From contig DKYJ01000002.1 of assembly GCA_002493305.1 (NCBI GenBank), forward strand, positions 1-22,191: a stretch of DNA of 22,191 nucleotides, in the 5' to 3' direction. The DNA is from Clostridiales bacterium UBA7103 (GTDB taxonomy: Bacteria > Bacillota > Clostridia > Oscillospirales > Oscillospiraceae). The position numbers were made by a program, and so were the translations under genes. Below are positions 7,230 to 14,888 of this stretch, in pieces. Below the pieces are notes generated by a model. That model did no database searches, was not told where the DNA came from, and saw nothing but the letters and a program-made list of their open reading frames with translations. The stretch's first letter is position 1. Each line of letters begins with the position of its first letter.

Positions 7230-8783
7230 TCAGCGCTTCATCTTCGGGTCGAAAGCGTCCCGAAGTCCGTCACCCACGAAGTTGAAGCCCAGCACGGTTA
7301 TGAGCAGGCAGATGCCCGCGGGTATCCAGATAAACCAGTAGTTGGTCATGACAAAGGAATTGTTGACGTCGCTTATGATGTTGCCCCAGGAGGCAAAGGG
7401 GAACTTGACGCCGAGGCCGAGGAAGCTGAGGGTAGCCTCGGTTATGATGACGCTGCCCAGAGACATGGTGCAGATGACGATAAGCTGGGGGATGACATTG
7501 GGTATGAGGTGCTTGAATATCCTGTGCCCTATGCTGATGCCGCAGGCCTCGGTGGCGGTCATGAACTCCTGCTCGCGCAGGGAAAGGATCTGCCCGCGCA
7601 CCATGCGGGCGATGCTCGGCCAACCGAGAAAGCCCAGCAGCAGCATGAGATATAACATTCGTATCTGCGGGTCGACCTGCATGCTGTCCATGGTCGCGCC
7701 GAGAATGATAATGATGGGCATGGAGGGGATGCAGTAGAAAATATCGACGATGCGCATTATCAGGTTATCCACCCAGCCGCCGAAGTAGCCGGATATGCCG
7801 CCGAAGATAACGCCGAGGACAGTCTCGATGCCGACAACGATAAAGCCGATTATCAGCGACACGCGGCCGCCGTACATCAGGCGGGTGAGCATGTCCATGC
7901 CGTTGCCGTCAGTGCCCAGCGGGTGAGCGGAGGAGGGCCGGTCGTATTTGACGGAGACATAGGTGGCCGTCTCTTGTGTGACAGACCAGACCTTCGCGCC
8001 CGCGTCATAGCTGACGGCGTAATTATGCTCCTCACCGGTGGCGGGGTCGGTGTACACAAAGTCATTGCCGCCGGACTCAAGCGCCTCTTCAAGCCGCTCC
8101 TTAAAGTCGCGTGTGATGACAACGCCGTTTTCCTTCGACTGCACCACAAAACGGCTTATATAGGCAAGCTCCGTGCCGCCGGAGAAGATGTTGCCGTCCT
8201 TATCGAGGGTGTACTCCGTGCCGTCTACGGTGAAGCTCTCCTCACCGGTCACATAGGCCGCCAGAGCGTCATGCTTGACCTGAAAGCTCTGCTCCGGCTG
8301 GTCATCGGCGGCAAAGACGATGTCCTTGTACGCCATCGCCACAAGCTTGGAATTTGAGTAAATGGAGTATAGCTCGCCGCCCTCGTCAACGAAGCTGTAA
8401 GCGTTTTCCGCGCCGCTGAACTCCGTTTTGCCGGTGTTGAGCGCGAGAATGAACTGCGCCTGATCGAGAGTGCTGAACTTGAAGTCCTCCGCGGAGGCGT
8501 AACGCAGCGCCTCGTTCCGGGTGACGCCCACGTATTCCTTGGCCATCATCGTGTAGTCGCGGAAGATCTCGTCCTGACCGTAGGGGGTGATTATCCCGCC
8601 CACAAAGGAGAAAACGAACATCGCTATCAGCATAACAAGGCCGACTATCGCAAGCTTGTTGCGGAAAAAACGCTTTGCCACCAGCGCGCCCGGCGTCAAG
8701 ACCTTGACGCGGCGGTCATCGTTGAGGGAGTATTCCTCGTTGGCGGAATTAATGCCCTGAGTGTTTTCGGTTGCCTTATTCAT
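7230..8783 (-). CDS. oppC: Oligopeptide ABC transporter permease OppC with large external insertion
   Basis: This 517-residue permease is much longer than the roughly 300 residues typical of OppC/DppC. The cytoplasmic N-terminus and first membrane span (about 44-65) and the C-terminal part from HPLGTDGNGMDML (287 on) are standard, including the EAA loop around EFMTATEACGISIGHRIFKH (406-425) that contacts the ATPases. Between them residues 66-285 form a hydrophilic, acidic region with no membrane span, predicted to lie outside the membrane. Family members normally have only a short loop there. The reading frame is continuous and the flanks are intact, so it is an insertion and not a fusion artefact. 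It may form a docking surface for OppA or a peptide filter (inference). Confidence 0.9.
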   Translation of the reverse strand: MNKATENTQGINSANEEYSLNDDRRVKVLTPGALVAKRFFRNKLAIVGLVMLIAMFVFSFVGGIITPYGQDEIFRDYTMMAKEYVGVTRNEALRYASAEDFKFSTLDQAQFILALNTGKTEFSGAENAYSFVDEGGELYSIYSNSKLVAMAYKDIVFAADDQPEQSFQVKHDALAAYVTGEESFTVDGTEYTLDKDGNIFSGGTELAYISRFVVQSKENGVVITRDFKERLEEALESGGNDFVYTDPATGEEHNYAVSYDAGAKVWSVTQETATYVSVKYDRPSSAHPLGTDGNGMDMLTRLMYGGRVSLIIGFIVVGIETVLGVIFGGISGYFGGWVDNLIMRIVDIFYCIPSMPIIIILGATMDSMQVDPQIRMLYLMLLLGFLGWPSIARMVRGQILSLREQEFMTATEACGISIGHRIFKHLIPNVIPQLIVICTMSLGSVIITEATLSFLGLGVKFPFASWGNIISDVNNSFVMTNYWFIWIPAGICLLITVLGFNFVGDGLRDAFDPKMKR

Positions 8784-8797
8784 CTTGCAGCCTCCTT

Positions 8798-9784
8798 TCA
8801 GGACAGACGCACGCGGGGATCAACCACGGCGTACAAAATATCGGACAGCAGATTGCTCGCGAGGGTGAGTATAGCTATAAAAGTAAGATAGAACATGGTG
8901 AAAGGGATATCGCCCGAGAGCATCGCCTGATAGCTCACAAAGCCTATGCCGGGGATAGAGAACAGTGTCTCCGTTATGAGTGCGCCGGTGAAAAGCCCCG
9001 GCAAAGAGCCGCCGACTATTGTGACCAGCGGAATAAGTGTGTTACGGAAGGCGTGGTGGTAAATTACCTTCTTTTCCGGCAGACCCTTTGCTCTGGCGGT
9101 GCGGATATAGTCGGAATTGAGCACCTCCAGCATGTTGGTGCGGGTATAGCGCATCAGCGAGCCGATGGAGATGATGACCAGCGTCACGATAGGCAGGACA
9201 AGGTGCGCCGCCATATCCCAGAATTGGCCCGAGGCCGAAAGCTGCGCAAAATTGCGCCCGACAAGGCCGTGCGTGTCAAACCAGCCGAGCTTTACGGAGA
9301 AAAAGAGCTTAAGCAGCGAAGCGAAGAAGAAGGTGGGCAGGGACATGCCGATAAGCGCCGTGGAGGAGATGACATAGTCCGAGCGGGAGTACTGCTTTGT
9401 GGCCGCGATAACGCCAAGGGGTATGGCGATGACGAGTTCGAGCACCAGAGAGATGCCGCCCATAACAACGGACACGCCTATAACGCTCTTGAACTTCTCG
9501 ATAACGGGCACGGTGTACTTCCAGCTGTCGCCAAAGTTGCCGGACATGAACTCCTTGAGCCATGTCGCCCAGCCCACGATGTAGGGCTTATCCAGACCGT
9601 AGGCCGCGTTGAGCTGCGCGAGCCACTCCTCGTAGGGCTTTGCGCCCGGAGCGCTTGAGAGCTGAATGGCAAGGGACTCCACATAGGAGCCGGGCATCGC
9701 CCTGATAAGACCGTAAATGATAAGGGTCACAAACAAAAGAATGACCACCGATAGGGCAATGCGTTTTAGTATGTAGTTTCGCAA
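8798..9784 (-). CDS. oppB: Oligopeptide ABC transporter permease OppB (TTG start)
   Basis: This 328-residue membrane permease is of normal length and pairs with OppC to form the translocation channel. An N-terminal span (about 9-29) is followed by an external loop and five further spans. The EAA loop is at DYIRTARAKGLPEKKVIYHH. The start codon is TTG at 9782-9784: GGAGGG lies six bases upstream, and the resulting N-terminus MRNYILKR is the family's typical one, while the next Met lies at residue 30 beyond the first span. The rare start may lower the level of permease relative to OppA. The 14-base gap to oppC and shared direction indicate one transcript. Confidence 0.92.
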   Translation of the reverse strand: MRNYILKRIALSVVILLFVTLIIYGLIRAMPGSYVESLAIQLSSAPGAKPYEEWLAQLNAAYGLDKPYIVGWATWLKEFMSGNFGDSWKYTVPVIEKFKSVIGVSVVMGGISLVLELVIAIPLGVIAATKQYSRSDYVISSTALIGMSLPTFFFASLLKLFFSVKLGWFDTHGLVGRNFAQLSASGQFWDMAAHLVLPIVTLVIISIGSLMRYTRTNMLEVLNSDYIRTARAKGLPEKKVIYHHAFRNTLIPLVTIVGGSLPGLFTGALITETLFSIPGIGFVSYQAMLSGDIPFTMFYLTFIAILTLASNLLSDILYAVVDPRVRLS

Positions 9785-9887
9785 AGATTTCCCTCCAAAT
9801 ATTTACTATACGGTTAAAAACGGCTTTTCAGCACGAAGCAGCGTTTACTTTCCGTAAGTAAGCACTCCTTTCTGATGAAAAGGGGAA

Positions 9888-9918
9888 TTGCCCCTCCTCC
9901 TCGGTGGAGGAGGGGCAA
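9888..9918 (-). terminator. Attenuator-like hairpin between oppA and oppB
   Basis: Perfect 13-base arms TTGCCCCTCCTCC (9888-9900) and GGAGGAGGGGCAA (9906-9918) surround a 5-base loop. Read on the minus strand, the stem is followed by TTCCCCTTTTC, a poor T-tract. A leaky terminator or mRNA-stabilising stem after the binding-protein gene is common in ABC importer operons and would make OppA more abundant than the membrane parts. The rest of the 173-base gap contains only a small hairpin (9845-9861) and the oppB ribosome site. Confidence 0.7.
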
Positions 9919-9957
9919 CCGGATATGAAGTTTTATGCTTTTTGCCTTTCGCTCGAA

Positions 9958-12255
9958 TTACTTGGTAGCGAGAGTCTCAATGCTGGCGTTCCAGCCCCAA
10001 TACGGGGTCATGTCGGTGGGCAGGGAGCTGACATCGACACGCTCAGAGGAGACGAGCAGGCAGTCGGAGCGCTGATAGATAGGCACTTCAACGGCGTAGT
10101 CCATGACGATCTCCATAGCGGCCTGATACAGGGTCTTGCGGTAGGTCTGATCGGCGCTCTTGCGGGCGGTCATGATAGTCTCGTCCAGAACATCATCAGC
10201 GATCTGGTAGTAGTTGGTGGAGCCTTCGCTGTGGTAGAGCTGGAACATGTCGGGGTCAGAACCGGCACGCCATGCGGCACACCAAAGCTCGGCCTCGCCG
10301 GTCTGATAGGAGGCGTAGAGGTCGTTGGCGTTGGCCATGTCATTGACGGTGAAGGTGAAGCCGACGGAGGCGAGAGCGTCAGAGACATTCTTGAGCAGAA
10401 TGAAGCTGGGGTGGTCTCCGTTGCCGTTTGCGCCGATGTTGACCTGATAGCCCATCTTCGCGCCCTCGGGAGCAGCGGTGATCTGGCCGTCCGCGACGGT
10501 GTAGCCGGCAGCCTCGAAGTAGCCCAGAGCGGCCTCAAGAGCGGCGGCGTACTTCTCCTCGGCGGTCATGCCGGCGGTGTAGATAGGCTCGCCGTTGACA
10601 TCAAGGGAGTAGGCGATCTTATAGCCGTCGTCAGTGGTCTGAGGAGCGGCCCAAGAGGTGTTGGAGATGGGGTAGTTGATGATGGAAGCGGTGGGGCCAT
10701 AGTAGGAGTCGATAGCCTCGTCACGGTAGACAGAGATCAAAGTGGCGATAGCCTTGCGCAGATCCTTGGACTGCTCGGAGTAGGGATCGTCGCCGACCTT
10801 GACATTGTTGGGGTTGATGCCAACGTAGCCATAGCCGCGGTAGTCGATAAGCTCGGTAGTGAGCACGGGGCCTTCAAACTTGTCCCACTCGTCCTCGCTG
10901 AAGCCGTTCTCAACGGCGATCTGCTTTGCGGTATCGGTGCTGTAGCTGGGGTCGGAGATGTCAAGGGTGGCGGTGACAACGCCGCTGACCTTGTTGTCCT
11001 CGGTGGTCTCCTTGAAGCTCAGGTGCTGAACCTGAGGAGCGCCAAGGAAGTAGTCGGGGTTGGCGTCCATGTAGACGACACCGTTGGAGTACTCCTTGAA
11101 GATGAAGGGGCCTGCGCCCATGGGAGCGGAGGTCTTGGACTTGACGATGGACAGGTCGCCCTTGTTAAAGCCGAAGCTGTGGTTGTCATAGTCATAGAGG
11201 CTGGCATCGCCGTAGTAAGCCATGGGGGCGATGGGAACCTGCAGCTGATAGATAGCGGTGGCGTCCAGCTCGCTGGTGGTCACACGCATGGAGTAATCGC
11301 CGGTCTTTTCGATACCGGAGATATAGTCGGCGGACTCGCCGGTGGAGATACCGACCAGATACTTGTCGTCAAGGCACTGGAACAGGGTCTTGTCGGCAGT
11401 TTCAGTGTCGGAGGCGACGGTATAGTCACCGCCGAAGGCCTCGTTTGCCATGATGGCGTCAAAGAAATCAGCGGCGGTCGCACCCTCGGCGACTTCATAG
11501 CCCCAGTTGGCGGCAATAGCCTCAACAGGGTCGCCCTCGGCGTTGTAGCCCTGAGCGACGCAGTAGTCCAGAATGGTCTGGGCCCAAGCTTCGCCGGCTG
11601 CGGGAAGACCGGTCTCCCAGAATTCTTTCTGAGTGGCCTCGTCCCAATATGTGAAATCGGTGTTGTCCTCGCCCGCCTCAAGCAGCAGAGCGTAGAGGTT
11701 GGACATACCGGAGCGGTACTCCTCAAGACCCTTGATGGGAACGCTGTAAAGCGTCACATTGCCATCGTAGGTAGGATCGAGAACGACATACATACCGAAG
11801 ATAACATCGTCGATGGTGGCGCTGCTGCCGTCGGAGAACTTGATGTCGTCGCGGATGGTCAGGTCGTAGCTGACGGTGCCGTCGGCGTTCTCGGTGACGG
11901 TGACGTCGCCGGCGCCATTGTAGGTGTAGTCGGTGCCGTTGTAGGAACGGACCTCACCCTCGATGCCCTTGTTGACAGGGTTTGACACACGGTCGAGCAC
12001 CAGAGTGCCGATGGTGAACATGTCGACCACATCCTGGTCGGCGGCGGACAGGGCAAAGAACGGGGAGAACTTGCCCTCAAGGCCCATCTCGCAGGAGACG
12101 ACCAGAGTGCTGTCCTCTGCAGTGGGCTCGGCGCTTTCGGCGGGAGCAGCGCTCTCAGCGGGAGCGGGTTCCTGCTTGCTGCCGCAGCCTGCCAGCACGC
12201 TCACGCACATCAGAAGCGCGAGAAGCAATGCAAGCAGCTTTTTGGTGTTTTTCAT
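9958..12255 (-). CDS. oppA: Peptide-binding lipoprotein OppA (family 5 solute-binding protein)
   Basis: This lipoprotein binds peptides outside the cell and delivers them to OppBC. The start is taken at the second in-frame ATG: the first (12265-12267) directly abuts the GGAGG ribosome site (12268-12272), leaving no spacing. The resulting 765-residue chain begins with a lysine-rich segment, a hydrophobic stretch and lipobox LAGC, so Cys24 is lipidated; a Pro/Ala/Glu-rich linker (28-48) follows. The rest matches the SBP family 5 fold, with DLTIRDDIKFSDG and the IDDVIFG segment near 131-154. It is longer than the usual 540-600 residues, largely because of an acidic insert at about residues 182-313. 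The ligand is probably oligopeptides, judged by the operon with pepF. Confidence 0.92.
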   Translation of the reverse strand: MKNTKKLLALLLALLMCVSVLAGCGSKQEPAPAESAAPAESAEPTAEDSTLVVSCEMGLEGKFSPFFALSAADQDVVDMFTIGTLVLDRVSNPVNKGIEGEVRSYNGTDYTYNGAGDVTVTENADGTVSYDLTIRDDIKFSDGSSATIDDVIFGMYVVLDPTYDGNVTLYSVPIKGLEEYRSGMSNLYALLLEAGEDNTDFTYWDEATQKEFWETGLPAAGEAWAQTILDYCVAQGYNAEGDPVEAIAANWGYEVAEGATAADFFDAIMANEAFGGDYTVASDTETADKTLFQCLDDKYLVGISTGESADYISGIEKTGDYSMRVTTSELDATAIYQLQVPIAPMAYYGDASLYDYDNHSFGFNKGDLSIVKSKTSAPMGAGPFIFKEYSNGVVYMDANPDYFLGAPQVQHLSFKETTEDNKVSGVVTATLDISDPSYSTDTAKQIAVENGFSEDEWDKFEGPVLTTELIDYRGYGYVGINPNNVKVGDDPYSEQSKDLRKAIATLISVYRDEAIDSYYGPTASIINYPISNTSWAAPQTTDDGYKIAYSLDVNGEPIYTAGMTAEEKYAAALEAALGYFEAAGYTVADGQITAAPEGAKMGYQVNIGANGNGDHPSFILLKNVSDALASVGFTFTVNDMANANDLYASYQTGEAELWCAAWRAGSDPDMFQLYHSEGSTNYYQIADDVLDETIMTARKSADQTYRKTLYQAAMEIVMDYAVEVPIYQRSDCLLVSSERVDVSSLPTDMTPYWGWNASIETLATK

Positions 12256-12323
12256 TTTGAAAATCATCCTCCATTACATATATTTTGAACAAACAGACAC
12301 AAGGTCTGTGCCCAACAAATTCA

Positions 12324-12386
12324 GTGGGCGCGAACGCCCGCGCGCAAGGGGTATACCCCTTGCATAGAAAGCCATGGCTTTCTATG
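12324..12386. repeat. Three back-to-back hairpins/palindromes between pepF and oppA
   Basis: Three inverted repeats lie end to end in the 155-base gap. GGGCG-CGAA-CGCCC forms a small hairpin (12326-12339). GCAAGGGGTATACCCCTTGC is a perfect 20-base palindrome (12344-12363). A perfect 24-base palindrome centred on CCATGG occupies 12363-12386. None is followed by a T-run on the minus strand, so a simple terminator is unlikely. A dispersed intergenic palindromic element, an mRNA processing or stability site, or an operator pair are possible. No clear promoter for oppA was found in this gap. Confidence 0.7.
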
Positions 12387-12410
12387 ATAAGTCTTAAAGA
12401 CGGTGAATAT

Positions 12411-14114
12411 TTATTTTATCCCACTCATGTCGAATCGGTCAAGAGCCTCCGCCGCTTTTGCGCAGACTTTTTTAAGGCAGCGCTCGTCAAAGGGGCTTTC
12501 AAGCCCGGCGTTGGAGAGCAGCTTCGTAAAGGTCTCGCTGCCGCCCTGAAGGGCATAGGCCATATAGCGCCTCCAAGCCTCGTCCTTATCATCCTGAAGC
12601 ATCGCCCAGAACTCGAGGGACACCGTCTGCGCAAGGCAGTAATCGATATAATAGAAGGGGCTTGAATAGATGTGGTGCTGCCGCTGCCAGCCCTCGCCGT
12701 CAGCATAGAAGGGGATATCCCCGTCGAGCTTGAGCCAAGGCATATAGACCCCCAGCAGCTCCTTCCAAACAGCGTGCCGCTCCGCCGGGATCATCTCCGG
12801 CCGGGCATAGACCTCGTGCTGGAAGTGATCGACCATCGTGCCATAGGGAATAAAGGTGAGCGCACCTGCCAGATGACTGTACAGGAACTTGCGCGAGTCA
12901 GCGCCGAAGAACCTATCCGCCCAGCTCTCGCCGAAAAATTCCATCGACATGGAGTGTACCTCGCAGGCCTCCATGCTCGGCCACACATTGCTCATGGGTA
13001 TCCTGTCGCGGTTGAGCCACGCGGCAAAGCCGTGCCCGGCTTCGTGGGTGATGACCTCGATGTCGCCCTGCGTGCCGTTGAAATTGGCGAAGATGAAGGG
13101 CATTCCGTAATCCGGCAGGGAAGTGCAGTAGCCCCCGGACTGCTTGCCTTCGGTGGACAGCACATCCAGAAGCTGCATATCTACCATGCCCTTGAAAAAT
13201 TCACCGGACTCAGGGGAGAGCGCCTCATAAAAGGCCACGCCCTCGCTTAAGATCTCATCGGGGCTGCCCTGCGGTCTGGGATTGCCGGAGCGAAACTCCA
13301 GCGCGGCATCGGCAAAGCTCATCGGATACGCGGCGCCCAGCCGCTCCGCCTGCTTTTTGTATATCTCCTCCGCCACGGGAACGACATAGTCCCTCACCGC
13401 CGCGCGGAAGCGCTCCACATCCTCTTTGGTGTAGCAGTTGCGGCCCATGCGGTAGTAGCCGAGGGTGGTGTAACCCTCATAGCCCAGCTTTTTGCCCATC
13501 TCGTCGCGCAGCTTAACCAGCTCGTCGTAGAGCCGGTCAAATTCCGCCTGATTATCCTTGTACCATTGGCCCTCCGCCTTCCACGCGGCAAGGCGCTGCC
13601 CATCGTCCGCACCGGATTTGAAGGGCGTCAGCTGAGACAGGGTGTATACCCCGCCCTCAAAGGGGATCTGCGCCGAGGCCAGCAGCTTTTCATACTGCTG
13701 CGCAAGCTCATTTTCCTTCTGGAGCTGGGGAATTATATCCGGGGAGAAAGTCTTGAGGGCTATCTCCGCGTTTATGAACATAAGCTCCCCATACTCGGCG
13801 GAAAACTCAGCGCGGAAGGGGCTTTCCAGCAGAGCCAGCGTCCAGCTCTGGATATACTCCTCAAGCTCTGGCTCAACGGCGTTCCAAAGCTCCTCCTCGG
13901 CGTTATAAAACTCGTCCCGCGTGTCGATAGAGTGCCGCACATGGACAAGTGTCCCCAGCGTCTCCACATGGCGCAGCAGCTCTTCCTTCTTGAGAAAAGC
14001 GGCCTTAGCCTGCTCGTAGCTCTCCGCCGCCTTGAGCTGGGCGCAAAGCTCTGCAAGCTCCGCTTTCAGCGCGTCAAAATCCGGCCGGGTATAGGGCATA
14101 TCGGAAAATTTCAT
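12411..14114 (-). CDS. pepF: M3-family oligoendopeptidase (PepF type)
   Basis: This 567-residue cytoplasmic zinc metallopeptidase cuts short peptides. The zinc site HEAGH is at residues 357-361 (His357, His361 as ligands, Glu358 as the catalytic base). Glu385, in ACEVHSMSME, is the likely third ligand. The length and N-terminal helical region match M3 oligoendopeptidases of Clostridia. The start is supported by GAGGTGG six bases upstream and a consensus promoter at 14167-14195. It is the first gene of a minus-strand run into oppABCDF, which fits import of peptides followed by their breakdown. Whether transcription continues through the palindromic gap into oppA is not shown. Confidence 0.92.
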   Translation of the reverse strand: MKFSDMPYTRPDFDALKAELAELCAQLKAAESYEQAKAAFLKKEELLRHVETLGTLVHVRHSIDTRDEFYNAEEELWNAVEPELEEYIQSWTLALLESPFRAEFSAEYGELMFINAEIALKTFSPDIIPQLQKENELAQQYEKLLASAQIPFEGGVYTLSQLTPFKSGADDGQRLAAWKAEGQWYKDNQAEFDRLYDELVKLRDEMGKKLGYEGYTTLGYYRMGRNCYTKEDVERFRAAVRDYVVPVAEEIYKKQAERLGAAYPMSFADAALEFRSGNPRPQGSPDEILSEGVAFYEALSPESGEFFKGMVDMQLLDVLSTEGKQSGGYCTSLPDYGMPFIFANFNGTQGDIEVITHEAGHGFAAWLNRDRIPMSNVWPSMEACEVHSMSMEFFGESWADRFFGADSRKFLYSHLAGALTFIPYGTMVDHFQHEVYARPEMIPAERHAVWKELLGVYMPWLKLDGDIPFYADGEGWQRQHHIYSSPFYYIDYCLAQTVSLEFWAMLQDDKDEAWRRYMAYALQGGSETFTKLLSNAGLESPFDERCLKKVCAKAAEALDRFDMSGIK

Positions 14115-14166
14115 ATTGCCACCTCGTTCAGGAAAAATTCATACACATACAAAAAAATGATAATAT

Positions 14167-14195
14167 ATTATAAGGAGTTTGCGCCTGCAAGTCAA
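14167..14195 (-). promoter_or_regulatory. Promoter of pepF and possibly the whole opp operon
   Basis: Read on the minus strand, TTGACT (14190-14195), a 17-base spacer and a perfect TATAAT (14167-14172) lie about 50 bases upstream of the pepF start. Confidence 0.85.
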
Positions 14196-14234
14196 GTCTG
14201 ATTTAGCCGAAACACCGGTGAAAAATAACAATGG

Positions 14235-14263
14235 TTGATAAGCCGGGGCTTATCTGATATAAT
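14235..14263 (+). promoter_or_regulatory. Promoter of the coiled-coil gene with inverted repeat in the spacer
   Basis: TTGATA (14235-14240), a 17-base spacer and TATAAT (14258-14263). The perfect inverted repeat GATAAGCCGGGGCTTATC occupies 14237-14254, overlapping the -35 box and most of the spacer. That is a position where a bound repressor would block RNA polymerase. No regulator is assigned. Confidence 0.75.
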
Positions 14264-14295
14264 AAAAACATTGAATCGCATAGAAGGTGATCGTT

Positions 14296-14814
14296 ATGGC
14301 ACTGAATAAGGAATATTTTGATGCTATCCACATTGATGTGGTCAAGAAAAAATATTATAACGCCAACAAGGTCGAGGCGGTTTTTCGCGACATCCGCACG
14401 CAGGCCGAGGCTCTGACGGCCGAAAACGAGGCGCTGCGCGCCCAGCTTGAGCAGCTCAACGGCAAAAAGGCTGAGATCGGTGAGGCGGTGCTGTCCGCGC
14501 AGAGCATATATCGCGGCATAGTCAGCAAGGCCAATGCCCGCGCCGATGAGATAATCGCTGCGGCGGAGCAGGAGCGCCGGGAGATCATCAGGGAGAGCCA
14601 TCGCCAGCAGGAGTATGCCGTTGCCCGGGTGGAAAAGTGCTACGCCCGCATGAAGGAGCAGCATATGGCCGCTATTGAGGCTATAAACGCCGAGTGGCAG
14701 GAGTTTCTCTGCGGCCTCTTCCCCGAGGAGGAAGAGCCTGCGCCCACCGTCCCTGCCGACCTTTCGGACAAGCTCGGCGCTATCGCCCAGCAGCTCAAGG
14801 AGATAGACGAGTAG
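14296..14814 (+). CDS. Coiled-coil, DivIVA-like cytoplasmic protein
   Basis: This 172-residue protein has a short N-terminal segment (ALNKEYFDAIHIDVVKKKYY) followed by a long heptad-rich helix from about 25 to 135 with many Glu, Ala, Arg and Gln. It ends in an acidic, proline-containing tail (EEEEPAPTVP) and a short amphipathic helix. There is no signal peptide and no membrane span. The layout recalls DivIVA/GpsB-type scaffold proteins, but the match is to general architecture only, so function is not claimed. The start at 14296 is chosen over an upstream GTG because AAGGTG lies about six bases before it. The gene is monocistronic, with its own promoter and terminator. Confidence 0.75.
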   Translation: MALNKEYFDAIHIDVVKKKYYNANKVEAVFRDIRTQAEALTAENEALRAQLEQLNGKKAEIGEAVLSAQSIYRGIVSKANARADEIIAAAEQERREIIRESHRQQEYAVARVEKCYARMKEQHMAAIEAINAEWQEFLCGLFPEEEEPAPTVPADLSDKLGAIAQQLKEIDE

Positions 14815-14830
14815 TAGATACAGAGCTTAA

Positions 14831-14868
14831 AAATCCCGGCATGCGCGATCGCGCACGCCGGGATTTTT
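14831..14868. terminator. Bidirectional terminator between convergent genes
   Basis: AAATCCCGGC (14831-14840) pairs with GCCGGGATTT (14857-14866). Inside, TGCGCGA/TCGCGCA extends the stem after one mismatch. A T-run follows on the plus strand and, by symmetry, on the minus strand. It serves the coiled-coil gene and the cohesin operon. Confidence 0.9.
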
Positions 14869-14888
14869 GTATGTATCAAGGGCTTATG

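Noticed and set aside
4915..7655. Two long plus-strand open frames opposite oppF, oppD and oppC
   Set aside because: They are antisense to genes with intact ABC motifs and have no ribosome sites or family features.
9904..11985. Long open frame of 693 codons opposite oppA
   Set aside because: The translation is a low-complexity mix of Gly, Val, Asp and Leu with no motif; the minus strand encodes a clear binding lipoprotein.
12256..12267. First in-frame ATG of oppA as start codon
   Set aside because: It touches the GGAGG ribosome site with no spacing; the second ATG gives a standard lipoprotein signal peptide.
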